From an uncultured Pelagibacteraceae bacterium (GTDB taxonomy: Bacteria > Pseudomonadota > Alphaproteobacteria > Pelagibacterales > Pelagibacteraceae), in assembly GCA_902601315.1 (NCBI GenBank), contig CACKMS010000001.1, positions 62,001 through 126,000 on the forward strand: a DNA stretch of 64,000 bases, read 5' to 3'. Shown one piece after another: positions 48,000 to 59,029 of the stretch. Positions within the stretch are counted from its first letter, which is position 1. Every line of letters begins with the position of its first letter. A program made the translations under genes and the position numbers. A model generated the notes under the pieces. It did no database searches. It was not told where the DNA came from and saw nothing but the letters and a program-made list of their open reading frames with translations.

Positions 48000-50339
48000 A
48001 TGAGTTCTATAATAAAAAAAGTTGCATCCTTTTCAGTATTGATAATGTTGGTAACTTTGATTGGTATAATTTCAATTTTATGGATTTATTCTAATAAGCT
48101 GCCAGACTACAAATTCTTGAAAAATTACAAACCTCCGGTATCTAGCAAATTATATTCAGGTAATGGGGTATTGGTTAGCGACTTTTCTTCTGAGAAGAGA
48201 ATATTTGTGCCGTTTGAGGCTATACCAAATGTTGTAATCAATTCCTTCTTGTCTGCCGAAGATAAAAATTTTTTTTACCATCCAGGGGTAGATGCAAAAG
48301 GAATTGTAAGAGCTATCAAGAATAATATCAAAAATGCCTTAAAATCAAAAAGGTTGGAAGGAGCTTCAACTATAACTCAACAGGTTGCTAAAAATTTTTT
48401 ATTATCAAATGAAGTAAGTTTTGATAGAAAAATCAAAGAAGCGATTTTAGCTTTCCGAATCGAAAGAGCTTTAAGTAAAGAGAGAATTTTAGAGCTTTAT
48501 TTAAATCAAATATATTTAGGCGAAGGAAGTTATGGAATAGCTTCAGCGAGTTTGAGATATTTTGATAAATCAATTAGTGAATTAAATTATTCAGAGGCAG
48601 CTTTACTAGCAGCATTACCAAAGGCTCCGAGCAGATATAATCCATATAAAAACACAAAACTAGCTAAATACAGAAGGGATCTCGTTTTAAAAAATCTTTA
48701 TGAAAATCAATACATAGATCAAAATTTATTAAATAAATTAATTAATACTGATATTAAACTAAGTAAAAGACAAAGAATATATTTAGAAGACTCTAGATAT
48801 TATGTTGAAGATGTGAGAAAAAATGTAATTGATACATATGGTTTTGATAAAGTTTATAAACAAGGTTTTAATATTAAAACTCCAATTGATTTAAATTTAC
48901 AAAATATAGCATCATCAGCATTAAGAAAAGGTTTAGAACAATATGATAGAAGAAGAGGTTGGAGAGGTTCTTTAATAAATAAAAAAATAAGCAAAAATTG
49001 GAATAAAAATTTAGATAAGTTCAAATTAGAAAAATCTTTAGGGTGGGAAATATCAATTATAAAAAAAATAAATAAATTTGAAGCAAATATAGAAACTGAA
49101 AATAATATAAAAGGCAAAATTAAATTTGAAAACTTAAATTGGACAAGAAAAAATATAGATGAGTTGTTTAAAGTTGGAGATTTAGTTTATGTAAAAAAAA
49201 TTAATCAGGAAGACTATGAATTAAAACAATTACCTGCTGTTAATGGTGGAATAGTTGTAATGGATCCATTTACTGGAAGAGTTTTGGCAATGGCGGGAGG
49301 ATTCAGTTTTAATAAAAGTGAATATAACAGAGTTACACAAGCTAAGAGACAACCTGGTTCAGCATTTAAGCCATTTATATATGCATTAGCTCTAGAAAAT
49401 AATTTTACCCCTTCTACATTAGTTTTAGATGCCCCAATCGTTCTTGAACAAGGGAGTGATTTAAAGATGTGGAAACCTGAAAACTATGGAAAAAAGTTTT
49501 ATGGCCCCTCAACATTAAGAACAGGTGTTGAAAAATCACGAAATTTAATGACAGTAAGAATTGCTCAAGAAATTGGATTAAAGAAAATCACAAATTTTTC
49601 AAAAAAACTTAAAATTTATGAAAGACCTGAGGAATTGATGTCAATTTCATTGGGATCCGCTGAAACTACTTTGCTAAAGATGACAAGCGCTTACTCGTCA
49701 TTTGTAAATGGTGGAAAGTTAGTTGAACCAATATTTATAGATAGAATCCAAGATAGTGAGGGAAAAACAATTTTTAAAAATCAGCTAAGATTTTGTAAAG
49801 ATTGTGACTTAATTTCATACACAAGTGTAAATCTTCCTCAAATAGAAAACAATTATAAGCAAATTTTTTCACCTCAAACAGCTTATCAAATGACATCTAT
49901 TTTAGAAGGAGTTATCCAAAGAGGAACTGGAAAAAAATTAAAAGATCTTAATTTACAATTAGCAGGGAAAACGGGAACTACTAACAAAAATACCGATGCA
50001 TGGTTTATTGGTTTCACTTCAAATTTAGTAATTGGAGTTTATGTAGGTTTTGATAATCCAAGAACCTTAGGGAAATTTGAAACAGGATCAAAAACTGCTC
50101 TACCCATCTTCAAAGAATTTGTTAAAAACTCAGTGAATAATCATGAAGCAAGACCATTCAAAGTGGCAAAAGGAATTAAAATGATGGTCGTAGATGCATC
50201 TACAGGTAAAAAAGCTGACAGTAATTCTAAAAGTACTATTATTGAGTCTTTTAAAGAGGAAAAAATTGCAAATAATAATAAATTTGATATTGATAATATT
50301 AGCGAAGTATCAAACACAAATATATTAATGTTTTATTAA
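48000..50339 (+). CDS. mrcA: Class A penicillin-binding protein 1A
   Basis: Glycosyltransferase motifs EDKNFFYHPGVD, GASTITQQVAKNFLLS, LELYLNQIYLG; transpeptidase KRQPGSAFKPF, SRN, GKTGTTN. Confidence 0.96.
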   Translation: MSSIIKKVASFSVLIMLVTLIGIISILWIYSNKLPDYKFLKNYKPPVSSKLYSGNGVLVSDFSSEKRIFVPFEAIPNVVINSFLSAEDKNFFYHPGVDAKGIVRAIKNNIKNALKSKRLEGASTITQQVAKNFLLSNEVSFDRKIKEAILAFRIERALSKERILELYLNQIYLGEGSYGIASASLRYFDKSISELNYSEAALLAALPKAPSRYNPYKNTKLAKYRRDLVLKNLYENQYIDQNLLNKLINTDIKLSKRQRIYLEDSRYYVEDVRKNVIDTYGFDKVYKQGFNIKTPIDLNLQNIASSALRKGLEQYDRRRGWRGSLINKKISKNWNKNLDKFKLEKSLGWEISIIKKINKFEANIETENNIKGKIKFENLNWTRKNIDELFKVGDLVYVKKINQEDYELKQLPAVNGGIVVMDPFTGRVLAMAGGFSFNKSEYNRVTQAKRQPGSAFKPFIYALALENNFTPSTLVLDAPIVLEQGSDLKMWKPENYGKKFYGPSTLRTGVEKSRNLMTVRIAQEIGLKKITNFSKKLKIYERPEELMSISLGSAETTLLKMTSAYSSFVNGGKLVEPIFIDRIQDSEGKTIFKNQLRFCKDCDLISYTSVNLPQIENNYKQIFSPQTAYQMTSILEGVIQRGTGKKLKDLNLQLAGKTGTTNKNTDAWFIGFTSNLVIGVYVGFDNPRTLGKFETGSKTALPIFKEFVKNSVNNHEARPFKVAKGIKMMVVDASTGKKADSNSKSTIIESFKEEKIANNNKFDIDNISEVSNTNILMFY

Positions 50340-50340
50340 A

Positions 50341-51439
50341 ATGGAATTAGAAACAAGTAATTTAATTAAAGAGATAAACAAAATTATACTAAAAATTAAG
50401 GAGTTTCTTTGAAAAAAATAAACTTAATTCTAAACTTGATGAATTAAATAATAAAATTGAGAGCCAAAACTTCTGGCAAGATAGAAAATCATCAGAAAAA
50501 ATTTTAAAAGAAAAAAAGAATTTAGAGCTTTTAGTTGGATCATTTAGTAATTTTGAAAATGAATTTAAAGACATAGTAGAAATTTTAGATCTGGCTATAT
50601 CTGAAAGCGACAAATCATTACAAGATGAAAGTTTCGATAAATTGCATATTTTAAAATCTGGACTCAAAAAATTAGAGATAAAATGTTTTTTATCTAACGA
50701 TAGTGATAATCTTGATAGTTACCTAGAATTTCATGCTGGTGCAGGTGGAACAGAAAGTCAAGATTGGGCTGAAATGCTTAGAAGAATGTACATGAAATGG
50801 GCATCAAACAAGGGATATTCTGTCGAACTTATTAGTGAGCACAGAGGTGATGAAGCAGGAATTAAATCATCTACGATAAAAATATCAGGTGATTATATTT
50901 ATGGTTATCTTAAATCAGAGTCAGGTATTCATCGATTGGTGAGAATTTCTCCATTTGACTCAGGGGCACGAAGACACACGAGTTTTGCTAGTGTTTGGAT
51001 TTATCCAGTGGTGGACGATAAAATAGAAATTGAGATTAATGAAAAAGATTTAAGAATAGACACTTATAGATCAAGTGGCGCCGGTGGACAGCACGTAAAT
51101 ACAACTGACAGCGCTGTAAGAATTACACATATTCCAACTAAAATAGTTGTACAATGTCAGAATGAGAGATCACAACATAAAAATAAAGAAACATGCATGA
51201 ATATGCTTAGAGCCAGGCTTTATGAACATGAGCTTCAAAAAAGAGAAAAACAAAACGAAAACGTAGAAAGTTCAAAATCAGATATTGGATGGGGACATCA
51301 AATTAGATCTTATGTACTACACCCATATCAAATGGTTAAAGATAATAGAACTAATTTTGAAAGCTCTAATCCTGAAAAAATACTTGATGGCGAAATTGAT
51401 AATTTTCTTGAGAGCTCATTGTATAAAATAAATGCGTAA
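50341..51439 (+). CDS. prfB: Peptide chain release factor 2, expressed through a programmed +1 frameshift at TGA 50410-50412
   Basis: ATG at 50341; AAG GAG TTT CTT TGA, then +1 frame EKNKLNSKLDELNNKIESQNFW... continuing into the track ORF at 50642; SPFDSGARR and GAGGQHVNTTDSAVRI. Confidence 0.95.
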
Positions 51440-54014
51440 ATACTTAGTTATATTGTCAATTACCATAATATTTTTATTTGTAGCAATTATTACTTATTTA
51501 AACTTTTTTGGCATCAAAACAGATAAATTTAACAAATTAATTTATTCAAAAATAAGTGAAATAAACCCAAAATTATCCTCAGAAATTAATGATGTATTTA
51601 TAAAATTAGATATCAAAGAACAGACAATAAAGCTTGAGACTTCAAACGTTAAATTACAAATCGCGGAAGAATATCTGTTTTTAGATAAAATTATTTCAAA
51701 ATTGAGCATATCAAATTTGTTAAATAATAGATCAGTTCAGAATTTAGAAATTTTACTAAAAGAAGATGAAATATCAAATTTAAAAAATTTCATTTCGGAG
51801 TATAATTATAATTTTTCAAGAGAATTAATTTTAAATCAAATTAAAAAAGGTAAGATTAAAGCCTCAATTTTTTTAGATTTTCAGAATAAAAGCAAAAATT
51901 TTGATTATAGTATTTTAGGAAAGGTAACAAATGCACAAATAAACCTTTTAAACAAAGGTGAATTAGAGAAAATTTCTTTTAATTTTATATCAGATCAAAA
52001 ACAGCATTTCATAAATAATTTGCAATTTATTTATGAAGATATTGATTTTAATTCAGAAGCTATATCAGTCAAAAAAAGTGATAATAGTTTTATAATTAAT
52101 GGCGATATATCAAATAAAAAACAGAGTTTTGACATAAAAAAATTACAAAAAAATTTAGATTATAGTTTTGATTTTGTTGAAAACTCTAAAGTAAAGCTTT
52201 CATCAAATAACAAGTTTTCATTCAGTCTAATTAATAAAAAAAAAATTGATAAATTTGAATTAAAATCAAAAATAGATTTTGATGAAATAAAATTTAATAA
52301 AAATTTTAATTTACCAATCAATATTAACAACGGTGAATTAAAAATTGATTATAAAAATCACACGCTTGATTTAAATATTAATTCAAAATTTTATTTTCAA
52401 AGTGGTAAAAAGAAACAACCAAATTTTGGAGATGCTAAATTTTTAATTTCAAAAAAAAGAAATGAAAATGTAAAAATTAAAGGAAATTTCTCTAATACAG
52501 GAAATAAAATAAACTCAGATCAAATTAAAGAAATACTTAATGTTGATAGCAAATTAATATCTAGTCAGGATTTACAATTTGACTCAAATAACTTAATTGA
52601 ATTTGAATTAAATAAAAAAAATAAGATTGAAAAATACAAATTAAATTCAAATTTAAAAATTAGTAAATTAGAGATCTCACATGAAGATAGCAATTTAAGG
52701 AAGTTTTTGCCTGAATATAAAGATATTATATATTTTAAAGATAATTTTATTGAAATAAATATAAATAAAAGAATTAAAGATATAAAATTAAAAGGGTTAT
52801 ATTCATTAGATAATAACTTATCAGACAGTTTTAAAATTATTTTAATTCAAAACTCAGAAATTTTGGATTTTGATGCTAATATTAATTTAAACAACCTCTT
52901 TTTAAATTTTAAATCATTAGATTATAAAAAAAATAAAAAAATTAGCTCTAATTTAATCATAAAAGGTCGATATAACGATGATTTAAGATTAAACCAAATT
53001 AAATATAAAGAAAATTTAAATACTATTCAGGCAAGTAATTTAATATTATCAAAAAAATATAAAATTAAAAATATCGATTCTGTAATTTTGAATTATGAGA
53101 ATTTAAATCAAAAATTAAATAATATTAAATTTCAAAAAAAAAATAATAATCGATATAAGCTTTCAGGTAGTGAGTTTGACGCTCAATTACTCATTTCAAA
53201 TTATTTAAAGGGAAAAAGCACCAATAACATTTTTGAAAGATTTGAAAATATAAACTCAAACATATCAGTTCAACTTAATAATATATTTATAGATAAAAAC
53301 AGTAAAATGACCAACTTAGTCGGTGAGATTTCATTAAAAAAAAATAAGGTTATTTCAGCAGAAATTAGCTCTAAAATTAACAATAAAAATGATTTTTCAG
53401 TATCTATAAAAACTAATTCTAGAGATGAAAAAGTTACTAATTTGTTTATTGAAGAGCCTGAACCATTTATAAAAAACTATAAGTTTATTAAAGGTTTCAC
53501 TGAAGGTAAGCTTTCTTATGGGTCAATAGAAAAAAATAATGAAACAAAAGCAAATCTAAAAATATATGATTTTAAAGTTCAAGACGTTCCTGTTCTAGCA
53601 AAATTACTTACACTTGCGTCCCTTCAGGGTATTGCAGATCTTCTTACAGGAGAGGGTATTCGATTTAATGAATTTGAAATGGATTATCAATCAAAACAGT
53701 CACTTACTAACATAAATGAAATGTATGCCATTGGACCAGCCATTTCTATTTTAATGGAGGGTTATATTGAGAGAAATAAACTAACAAGTCTAAGAGGTAC
53801 TCTGGTGCCAGCTACCACAATAAATAAAACAATATCAAAAATCCCCTTATTAGGAGATATTTTGGTAGGGAAAAAGGTTGGGGAAGGAGTTTTTGGCGTA
53901 AGCTTTAAAATCAAAGGTCCACCAAAAGATCTAAAAACTTCTGTAAATCCAATTAAAACTCTTACACCAAGATTTATAACTAGAACTTTAGAAAAATTAA
54001 AAAAAATTAAATAA
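51432..54014 (+). CDS. AsmA/DUF3971-like large exported or membrane-anchored protein
   Basis: 860 aa, N-terminal TM, long beta-repeat-like region, C-terminal LLTGEGIRFNEFEMDYQ...GPAISILMEGYIERNKLTSLRGTLVPATTINKTISKIPLLGDILVG. Confidence 0.8.
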   Translation: MRKYLVILSITIIFLFVAIITYLNFFGIKTDKFNKLIYSKISEINPKLSSEINDVFIKLDIKEQTIKLETSNVKLQIAEEYLFLDKIISKLSISNLLNNRSVQNLEILLKEDEISNLKNFISEYNYNFSRELILNQIKKGKIKASIFLDFQNKSKNFDYSILGKVTNAQINLLNKGELEKISFNFISDQKQHFINNLQFIYEDIDFNSEAISVKKSDNSFIINGDISNKKQSFDIKKLQKNLDYSFDFVENSKVKLSSNNKFSFSLINKKKIDKFELKSKIDFDEIKFNKNFNLPININNGELKIDYKNHTLDLNINSKFYFQSGKKKQPNFGDAKFLISKKRNENVKIKGNFSNTGNKINSDQIKEILNVDSKLISSQDLQFDSNNLIEFELNKKNKIEKYKLNSNLKISKLEISHEDSNLRKFLPEYKDIIYFKDNFIEININKRIKDIKLKGLYSLDNNLSDSFKIILIQNSEILDFDANINLNNLFLNFKSLDYKKNKKISSNLIIKGRYNDDLRLNQIKYKENLNTIQASNLILSKKYKIKNIDSVILNYENLNQKLNNIKFQKKNNNRYKLSGSEFDAQLLISNYLKGKSTNNIFERFENINSNISVQLNNIFIDKNSKMTNLVGEISLKKNKVISAEISSKINNKNDFSVSIKTNSRDEKVTNLFIEEPEPFIKNYKFIKGFTEGKLSYGSIEKNNETKANLKIYDFKVQDVPVLAKLLTLASLQGIADLLTGEGIRFNEFEMDYQSKQSLTNINEMYAIGPAISILMEGYIERNKLTSLRGTLVPATTINKTISKIPLLGDILVGKKVGEGVFGVSFKIKGPPKDLKTSVNPIKTLTPRFITRTLEKLKKIK

Positions 54015-55230
54015 TAATTTTAAAATGCTTTTTTTTTCCAACTGAAAGTTTAATAAAACCTTTATTTTCAAACATTTTTTTACTTATTAATATTTTTCCA
54101 TCTTTAATTTTCTCATTATCAATTTTAATTCCATTATTTTGAATTAATCTTCTTATTTCACTTTTTGATAACTCGTTATTTGTATGTTCTATCAAACTAA
54201 TTATATCCTTTCCTATTAAATCACTTCCAATTTTAATACTAGGTAAATTTTCTCCAGTTGAGTTTTCTTTAAAAGTAGATTTTGCTAATTCTTCAACTTT
54301 TATTGTTTCAATTTCTCCATGTAACATCGTTGTAGTTTCATTAGCTAATAAAATTTTCAAATCATTAATATTTTCATTTTTGATATCTTCTATTTTTTCT
54401 AAAGATAAATCTGTGAACATTTTCAGAAAATTGATAACGTCCCGATCATCTGTATTTCTCCAAAATTGCCAATAATCATAGATAGATAGTAGATTTTTAT
54501 CTAACCATACTGCTCCACTTTCAGTCTTTCCCATTTTGGCTCCTGAGGCCAGAGTTATAAGAGGGGTTGTCAATCCAAAAACTTCTTTTGATGAATATCT
54601 TTTGATTAAATCAACACCATTAACAATGTTTCCCCATTGATCTGATCCTCCAATTTGAAGAAGACAATTGTATTTTTTATTCAATTCAAGAAAGTCATAT
54701 GCTTGAAGTATCATGTAATTAAATTCCATATAACTTAAAGACTGTTCTCTGTCTAAACGAAGCTTTACACTATCGAAACTTAACATTTTATTGATTGTAA
54801 AATGTTTCCCTATATCTCTTAGAAAAGAAATAAAGTTTAACTCTTTTAACCAAGAATAATTATTTACAAATATAGGAGACGTCTCCTTATTTTCAGTATT
54901 AAGATATTTTTTTAAAATAAGCTCAATACTTTTAATATTTTTTTCAATCTCACTTTCATCTAAAATTTTTCTTGTTTTATCTTTTCCTGATGGGTCTCCT
55001 ATCCTAGTTGTTCCTCCACCTAGCAAAACTATTGGCTGGTGTCCATGCTTTTGCAATTTCCTTAAACACATGATTTGTAACAAACTACCCACATGCAGAC
55101 TTTGAGCAGTACAATCAAATCCTATATATCCTTTGATACTTTCTTTATTTAATAGATTTGAAAGTTCTACTTCATCTGTGCACTGATAGAAAAAGCCTCT
55201 GTCTTTAAATTCTCTTATAAAATCATTCAT
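54007..55230 (-). CDS. tyrS: Tyrosyl-tRNA synthetase
   Basis: GYIGFDCTAQSLHVGSLLQI, GGGTTRIGDPSGKDKTR, LQIGGSDQWGNIVNG, KMGKTESGAVWLD. Confidence 0.97.
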   Translation of the reverse strand: MNDFIREFKDRGFFYQCTDEVELSNLLNKESIKGYIGFDCTAQSLHVGSLLQIMCLRKLQKHGHQPIVLLGGGTTRIGDPSGKDKTRKILDESEIEKNIKSIELILKKYLNTENKETSPIFVNNYSWLKELNFISFLRDIGKHFTINKMLSFDSVKLRLDREQSLSYMEFNYMILQAYDFLELNKKYNCLLQIGGSDQWGNIVNGVDLIKRYSSKEVFGLTTPLITLASGAKMGKTESGAVWLDKNLLSIYDYWQFWRNTDDRDVINFLKMFTDLSLEKIEDIKNENINDLKILLANETTTMLHGEIETIKVEELAKSTFKENSTGENLPSIKIGSDLIGKDIISLIEHTNNELSKSEIRRLIQNNGIKIDNEKIKDGKILISKKMFENKGFIKLSVGKKKHFKIII

Positions 55231-55278
55231 AATTTAGTATTTTCAATATACATATTTATTTAAAAATAATAATCAATA

Positions 55279-56376
55279 ATGGACAATTGCATTACTTCTT
55301 TGGGTTTAATGAGTGGTACTTCTTTAGATGGGATTGATGCAAGTATAATTAATTCAGATGGAAAATCGCATTTAGATGTAAAAGTAAACCATTTTTATGA
55401 ATATAAAGCTGAGTTTAGACAAAAATTAAGGGCTTATATTAAAAATATAAATTCAATAGAGGATATAACAAATAGTATTTATGAATATAAAAATCTTGAG
55501 AAAGAAATCACTCTTCTTCATTCAGATATATCAAAAAAATTAATATCCAAGCATACTACTGAAGTTGATTTAGTGGGTTTTCATGGACAAACAATTATTC
55601 ATAAACCTGAAAAAAAATATTCAATCCAGATGGGAAACCCAAATTTATTATCTCAATTAATTCAAAAAAAAGTCATTTTTAATTTTAGAAAAAAGGATAT
55701 TGAAAATAATGGAGAGGGCGCACCTCTAACACCAGTATATCACTCTTTGCTATCAAAAAAAATCTTTCCTAATGAGGAATGTATTTTTTTAAATATAGGA
55801 GGGGTGTCCAATTTCACTTACTGTAGTAATGAAGAATTAATTGCTAGAGATATAGGACCAGGAAATGTTTTATTAGATGAATATTTAAAAAAAACAAAAA
55901 ATTTAGATTTTGATAAAAACGGTGAAATTGCCTCTACAGGTCAAATCAACATGGATATTATAAATCAATTTATCGAGCATGATATTTACAGTTCAGAAGA
56001 TAGACATTCCTATGATAGAAATGAGTTTGATTTTAATTTTATTAAAGGATTAATTTTTGAGGATGCCGTAGCAACTCTTAATTACTTTACTGCCTTAATT
56101 ATTTCAAATTATTTAAATGATAATTTTATAAATTGTTCTAATGTAATTTTATGTGGAGGTGGCAGAAAAAATAAAACATTAATTCAAAATTTGAAAAGTT
56201 TATTAAAAAAAAATATTTGTGATATCGATAAATTTAATTATGATGGAGATTTTATCGAGTCCCAAGCATTTGCTTATTTAGCAATAAGATCATATCTTAA
56301 AAAAAATATATCTTTTCCTTCTACAACAAAAGTAAGTAAACCAATTTCAGGTGGAGAGACTTTTAAAAATTACTAA
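55279..56376 (+). CDS. anmK: Anhydro-N-acetylmuramic acid kinase
   Basis: GLMSGTSLDGIDASI, GFHGQTIIHKPE, GEGAPLTPVYH, FLNIGGVSNFTY, ESQAFAYLAIR. Confidence 0.95.
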   Translation: MDNCITSLGLMSGTSLDGIDASIINSDGKSHLDVKVNHFYEYKAEFRQKLRAYIKNINSIEDITNSIYEYKNLEKEITLLHSDISKKLISKHTTEVDLVGFHGQTIIHKPEKKYSIQMGNPNLLSQLIQKKVIFNFRKKDIENNGEGAPLTPVYHSLLSKKIFPNEECIFLNIGGVSNFTYCSNEELIARDIGPGNVLLDEYLKKTKNLDFDKNGEIASTGQINMDIINQFIEHDIYSSEDRHSYDRNEFDFNFIKGLIFEDAVATLNYFTALIISNYLNDNFINCSNVILCGGGRKNKTLIQNLKSLLKKNICDIDKFNYDGDFIESQAFAYLAIRSYLKKNISFPSTTKVSKPISGGETFKNY

Positions 56377-57038
56377 TATAGTGCCGTTTCTTTTTTGATA
56401 TATTTATTTAAGGATTTAATAAGAGCAATATCAGCTTTTGAGAAGAAATGATTTGCTTCTGTAATAGAATCAAATTCTACTTTAATTCCTTTTTGAGCAC
56501 TTAGTCTTTTGTTTAAATCGTTAATGTGCTCAACAGGAACCAATTCATCTTTTTTGCCGTAAATCATTATTCCTGATGTAGGACATGGTGATAAAAATGA
56601 AAAATCATAAACATTTGGTTGGGGTGAAATTGCAACAAATCTATTTATTTCTGGTCTTCTCATAAGTAATTGCATTGCAATTAATGATCCAAAGGAAAAT
56701 CCTGAAATCCAACATTGTGAATTATCAAAGTTTTCTCGCTCCAACCAATCTAGTGCAGCGGCAGCATCTGCTAGCTCACCCTGACCATTGTCAAATTCTC
56801 CATCACTTTTACCAACTCCTCTAAAGTTTAATCTACACACAGAAAAGTCGTTATCCATAAAAGTTTGAAATGTATCAACAACAACTTTATTATTCATAGT
56901 TCCACCATATTGAGGGTGAGGGTGCAAAACTAATGCAATTGGAGACGTATTTTTTTTACTTTTATAATATTTTGCTTCTAGCCTTCCTGCAGGCCCAGGA
57001 ATAAATATTTCAACAATTTTGTTATCTGTAGTTGTCAT
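56373..57038 (-). CDS. Alpha/beta hydrolase
   Basis: LVLHPHPQYGGTMNNKVV, RLNFRGVGKSDG, ISGFSFGSLIAMQLLMRRPEI. Confidence 0.93.
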   Translation of the reverse strand: MTTTDNKIVEIFIPGPAGRLEAKYYKSKKNTSPIALVLHPHPQYGGTMNNKVVVDTFQTFMDNDFSVCRLNFRGVGKSDGEFDNGQGELADAAAALDWLERENFDNSQCWISGFSFGSLIAMQLLMRRPEINRFVAISPQPNVYDFSFLSPCPTSGIMIYGKKDELVPVEHINDLNKRLSAQKGIKVEFDSITEANHFFSKADIALIKSLNKYIKKETALY

Positions 57039-57119
57039 TGATAATTAATCTCAAAAAAAAATTTTATTTTTCTATCAAAATTGAGCGACAAAATGCAAGT
57101 TTTAAAATTTTTCATAAAC

Positions 57120-57152
57120 TTGACTATTTTACTCGGGTATATATATAACCCG
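57120..57152 (+). promoter_or_regulatory. Putative iscR-suf promoter with IscR type-1-like operator and CGGGT/ACCCG near-palindrome
   Basis: ttgactattttactcgggtatatatataacccg; palindromic CGGGTATATATATAACCCG 57134-57152; 18 bp before iscR ATG. Confidence 0.75.
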
Positions 57153-57169
57153 CATAAAATAATAATAAT

Positions 57170-57592
57170 ATGAAATTATCAAGCAAAGGAAGATATGCAG
57201 TTATGGCACTTGCCGATCTAGCAAAATTTGATCCTAATGAACCAGTGTCTTTAAGAGATATCTCTTTAAGACAAGGAATATCTTTAGATTATCTTGAACA
57301 ATTATTTTTAAAGTTAAAAAAAAATAACATTGTAAATAGTGTTCGTGGGATTAAGGGTGGATATATTCTTTCTAAAGAAGCTTCTAATATCAAAATTTCA
57401 GATATCTTTTTTGCAGTTGATGAAAAAGTAAAAACTATAGGGTGTGAAAAACATTCAAAAAAAGGGTGCAATGGTAAAACAGCAAAATGCATTACTCATG
57501 ATCTCTGGGATGAATTAGAGGATTATATAAATAATTTTTTTGAAAAAAAAAGTCTTAGAGATTTACTAAATCAATCAACAAATAGATTATAG
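57170..57592 (+). CDS. iscR: Rrf2-family Fe-S regulator (IscR-like)
   Basis: MKLSSKGRYAVMALADLA; three-cysteine region GCEKHSKKGCNGKTAKCITHDLW; heads suf operon. Confidence 0.92.
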   Translation: MKLSSKGRYAVMALADLAKFDPNEPVSLRDISLRQGISLDYLEQLFLKLKKNNIVNSVRGIKGGYILSKEASNIKISDIFFAVDEKVKTIGCEKHSKKGCNGKTAKCITHDLWDELEDYINNFFEKKSLRDLLNQSTNRL

Positions 57593-59029
57593 ATGAGAGA
57601 TAAACAAATAGAAGATTTAAAAGAATATAAATACGGATTTACAACTGATATAGAAAATATCAGAGCACCAAAAGGTTTAAATGAGGAAGTAATAAAATTT
57701 ATATCTAAAATAAAAAAAGAACCAGACTGGATGCTAGATTGGAGATTAAAAGCATTTGAGAGATTAAAAAACTTAAAAGAACCAAATTGGCAAAAACCGA
57801 AATATCCAAAAATAAATTACCAAGATTTATATTATTATTCAGCTCCCAAAAGTGCTTCTGATAAACCAAAAAGTCTAGATGAATTAGATCCAAAGCTTTT
57901 GGAAACTTATCAAAAACTTGGTATACCACTTCAAGAACAAAAAAGATTAAATGGAATAGCAGTAGATGCTGTGTTTGACTCTGTTTCAGTTGCAACGACA
58001 TTTAAAGATAAGTTGACTGAAAAAGGAATAATATTTTGTTCAATGTCTGAGGCTATTCAAAAACATCCAGAATTAGTAAAAAAATATCTTGGTTCAGTTA
58101 TACCAGTTACAGATCATTATTTTGCAACTTTAAATTCTGCAGTGTTTACTGATGGTTCATTTGTTTACATTCCAGAGGGTGTAAGATGTCCTATGGAATT
58201 ATCAACATATTTTAGAATTAATGCATCCGAGACAGGTCAATTTGAAAGAACTTTAATTATTGCCGATAAAGGAAGTTATGTTAGCTATCTGGAGGGGTGC
58301 ACTGCACCTATGAGAGATGAAAACCAATTACATGCAGCAAATGTTGAACTTGTTGCATTAGATGATGCAGAAATAAAATATTCAACTGTCCAAAATTGGT
58401 ACCCAGGAGATAAAGATGGCAAGGGTGGGATTTATAATTTTGTAACTAAAAGAGGATTATGCAAAGGTGTAAATTCTAAAATATCTTGGACGCAAGTAGA
58501 AACTGGTTCAGCAATTACTTGGAAATATCCTAGTTGCATTTTGCAAGGAGACAACTCTGTTGGAGAATTTTACTCAATTGCAATTACAAATAACCATCAA
58601 AAAGCAGATACTGGTACTAAAATGATTCATATTGGCAAAAATACTAAAAGTAAAATAATATCCAAAGGTATTTCAGCTGGATACGCTGATAATACTTATA
58701 GAGGTCTTGTAGATATTTTTCCAAAAGCTAAAAATGCTAGAAACTTTACACAGTGTGACTCACTGTTAATGGGTAATAAATGTGGCGCACACACTGTTCC
58801 TTACATTAAAAATAGAAATTCAGACTCAAATATAGAACATGAGGCAACAACATCAAAAATCAGTGAAGAGCAATTATATTATTGTCAACAAAGAGGTTTA
58901 AATTCAGAGGAAGCTGTAGGGCTAATAGTCAACGGTTTTTGTAAAGAAGTTCTTCAACAACTACCAATGGAATTTGCTGTTGAAGCGCAAAAATTAGTTG
59001 GAATTAGTTTGGAAGGAAGTGTTGGATAA
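57593..59029 (+). CDS. sufB: Fe-S cluster assembly protein SufB
   Basis: [10 protein letters not shown]..., [55 protein letters not shown]. Confidence 0.98.
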   Translation: MRDKQIEDLKEYKYGFTTDIENIRAPKGLNEEVIKFISKIKKEPDWMLDWRLKAFERLKNLKEPNWQKPKYPKINYQDLYYYSAPKSASDKPKSLDELDPKLLETYQKLGIPLQEQKRLNGIAVDAVFDSVSVATTFKDKLTEKGIIFCSMSEAIQKHPELVKKYLGSVIPVTDHYFATLNSAVFTDGSFVYIPEGVRCPMELSTYFRINASETGQFERTLIIADKGSYVSYLEGCTAPMRDENQLHAANVELVALDDAEIKYSTVQNWYPGDKDGKGGIYNFVTKRGLCKGVNSKISWTQVETGSAITWKYPSCILQGDNSVGEFYSIAITNNHQKADTGTKMIHIGKNTKSKIISKGISAGYADNTYRGLVDIFPKAKNARNFTQCDSLLMGNKCGAHTVPYIKNRNSDSNIEHEATTSKISEEQLYYCQQRGLNSEEAVGLIVNGFCKEVLQQLPMEFAVEAQKLVGISLEGSVG

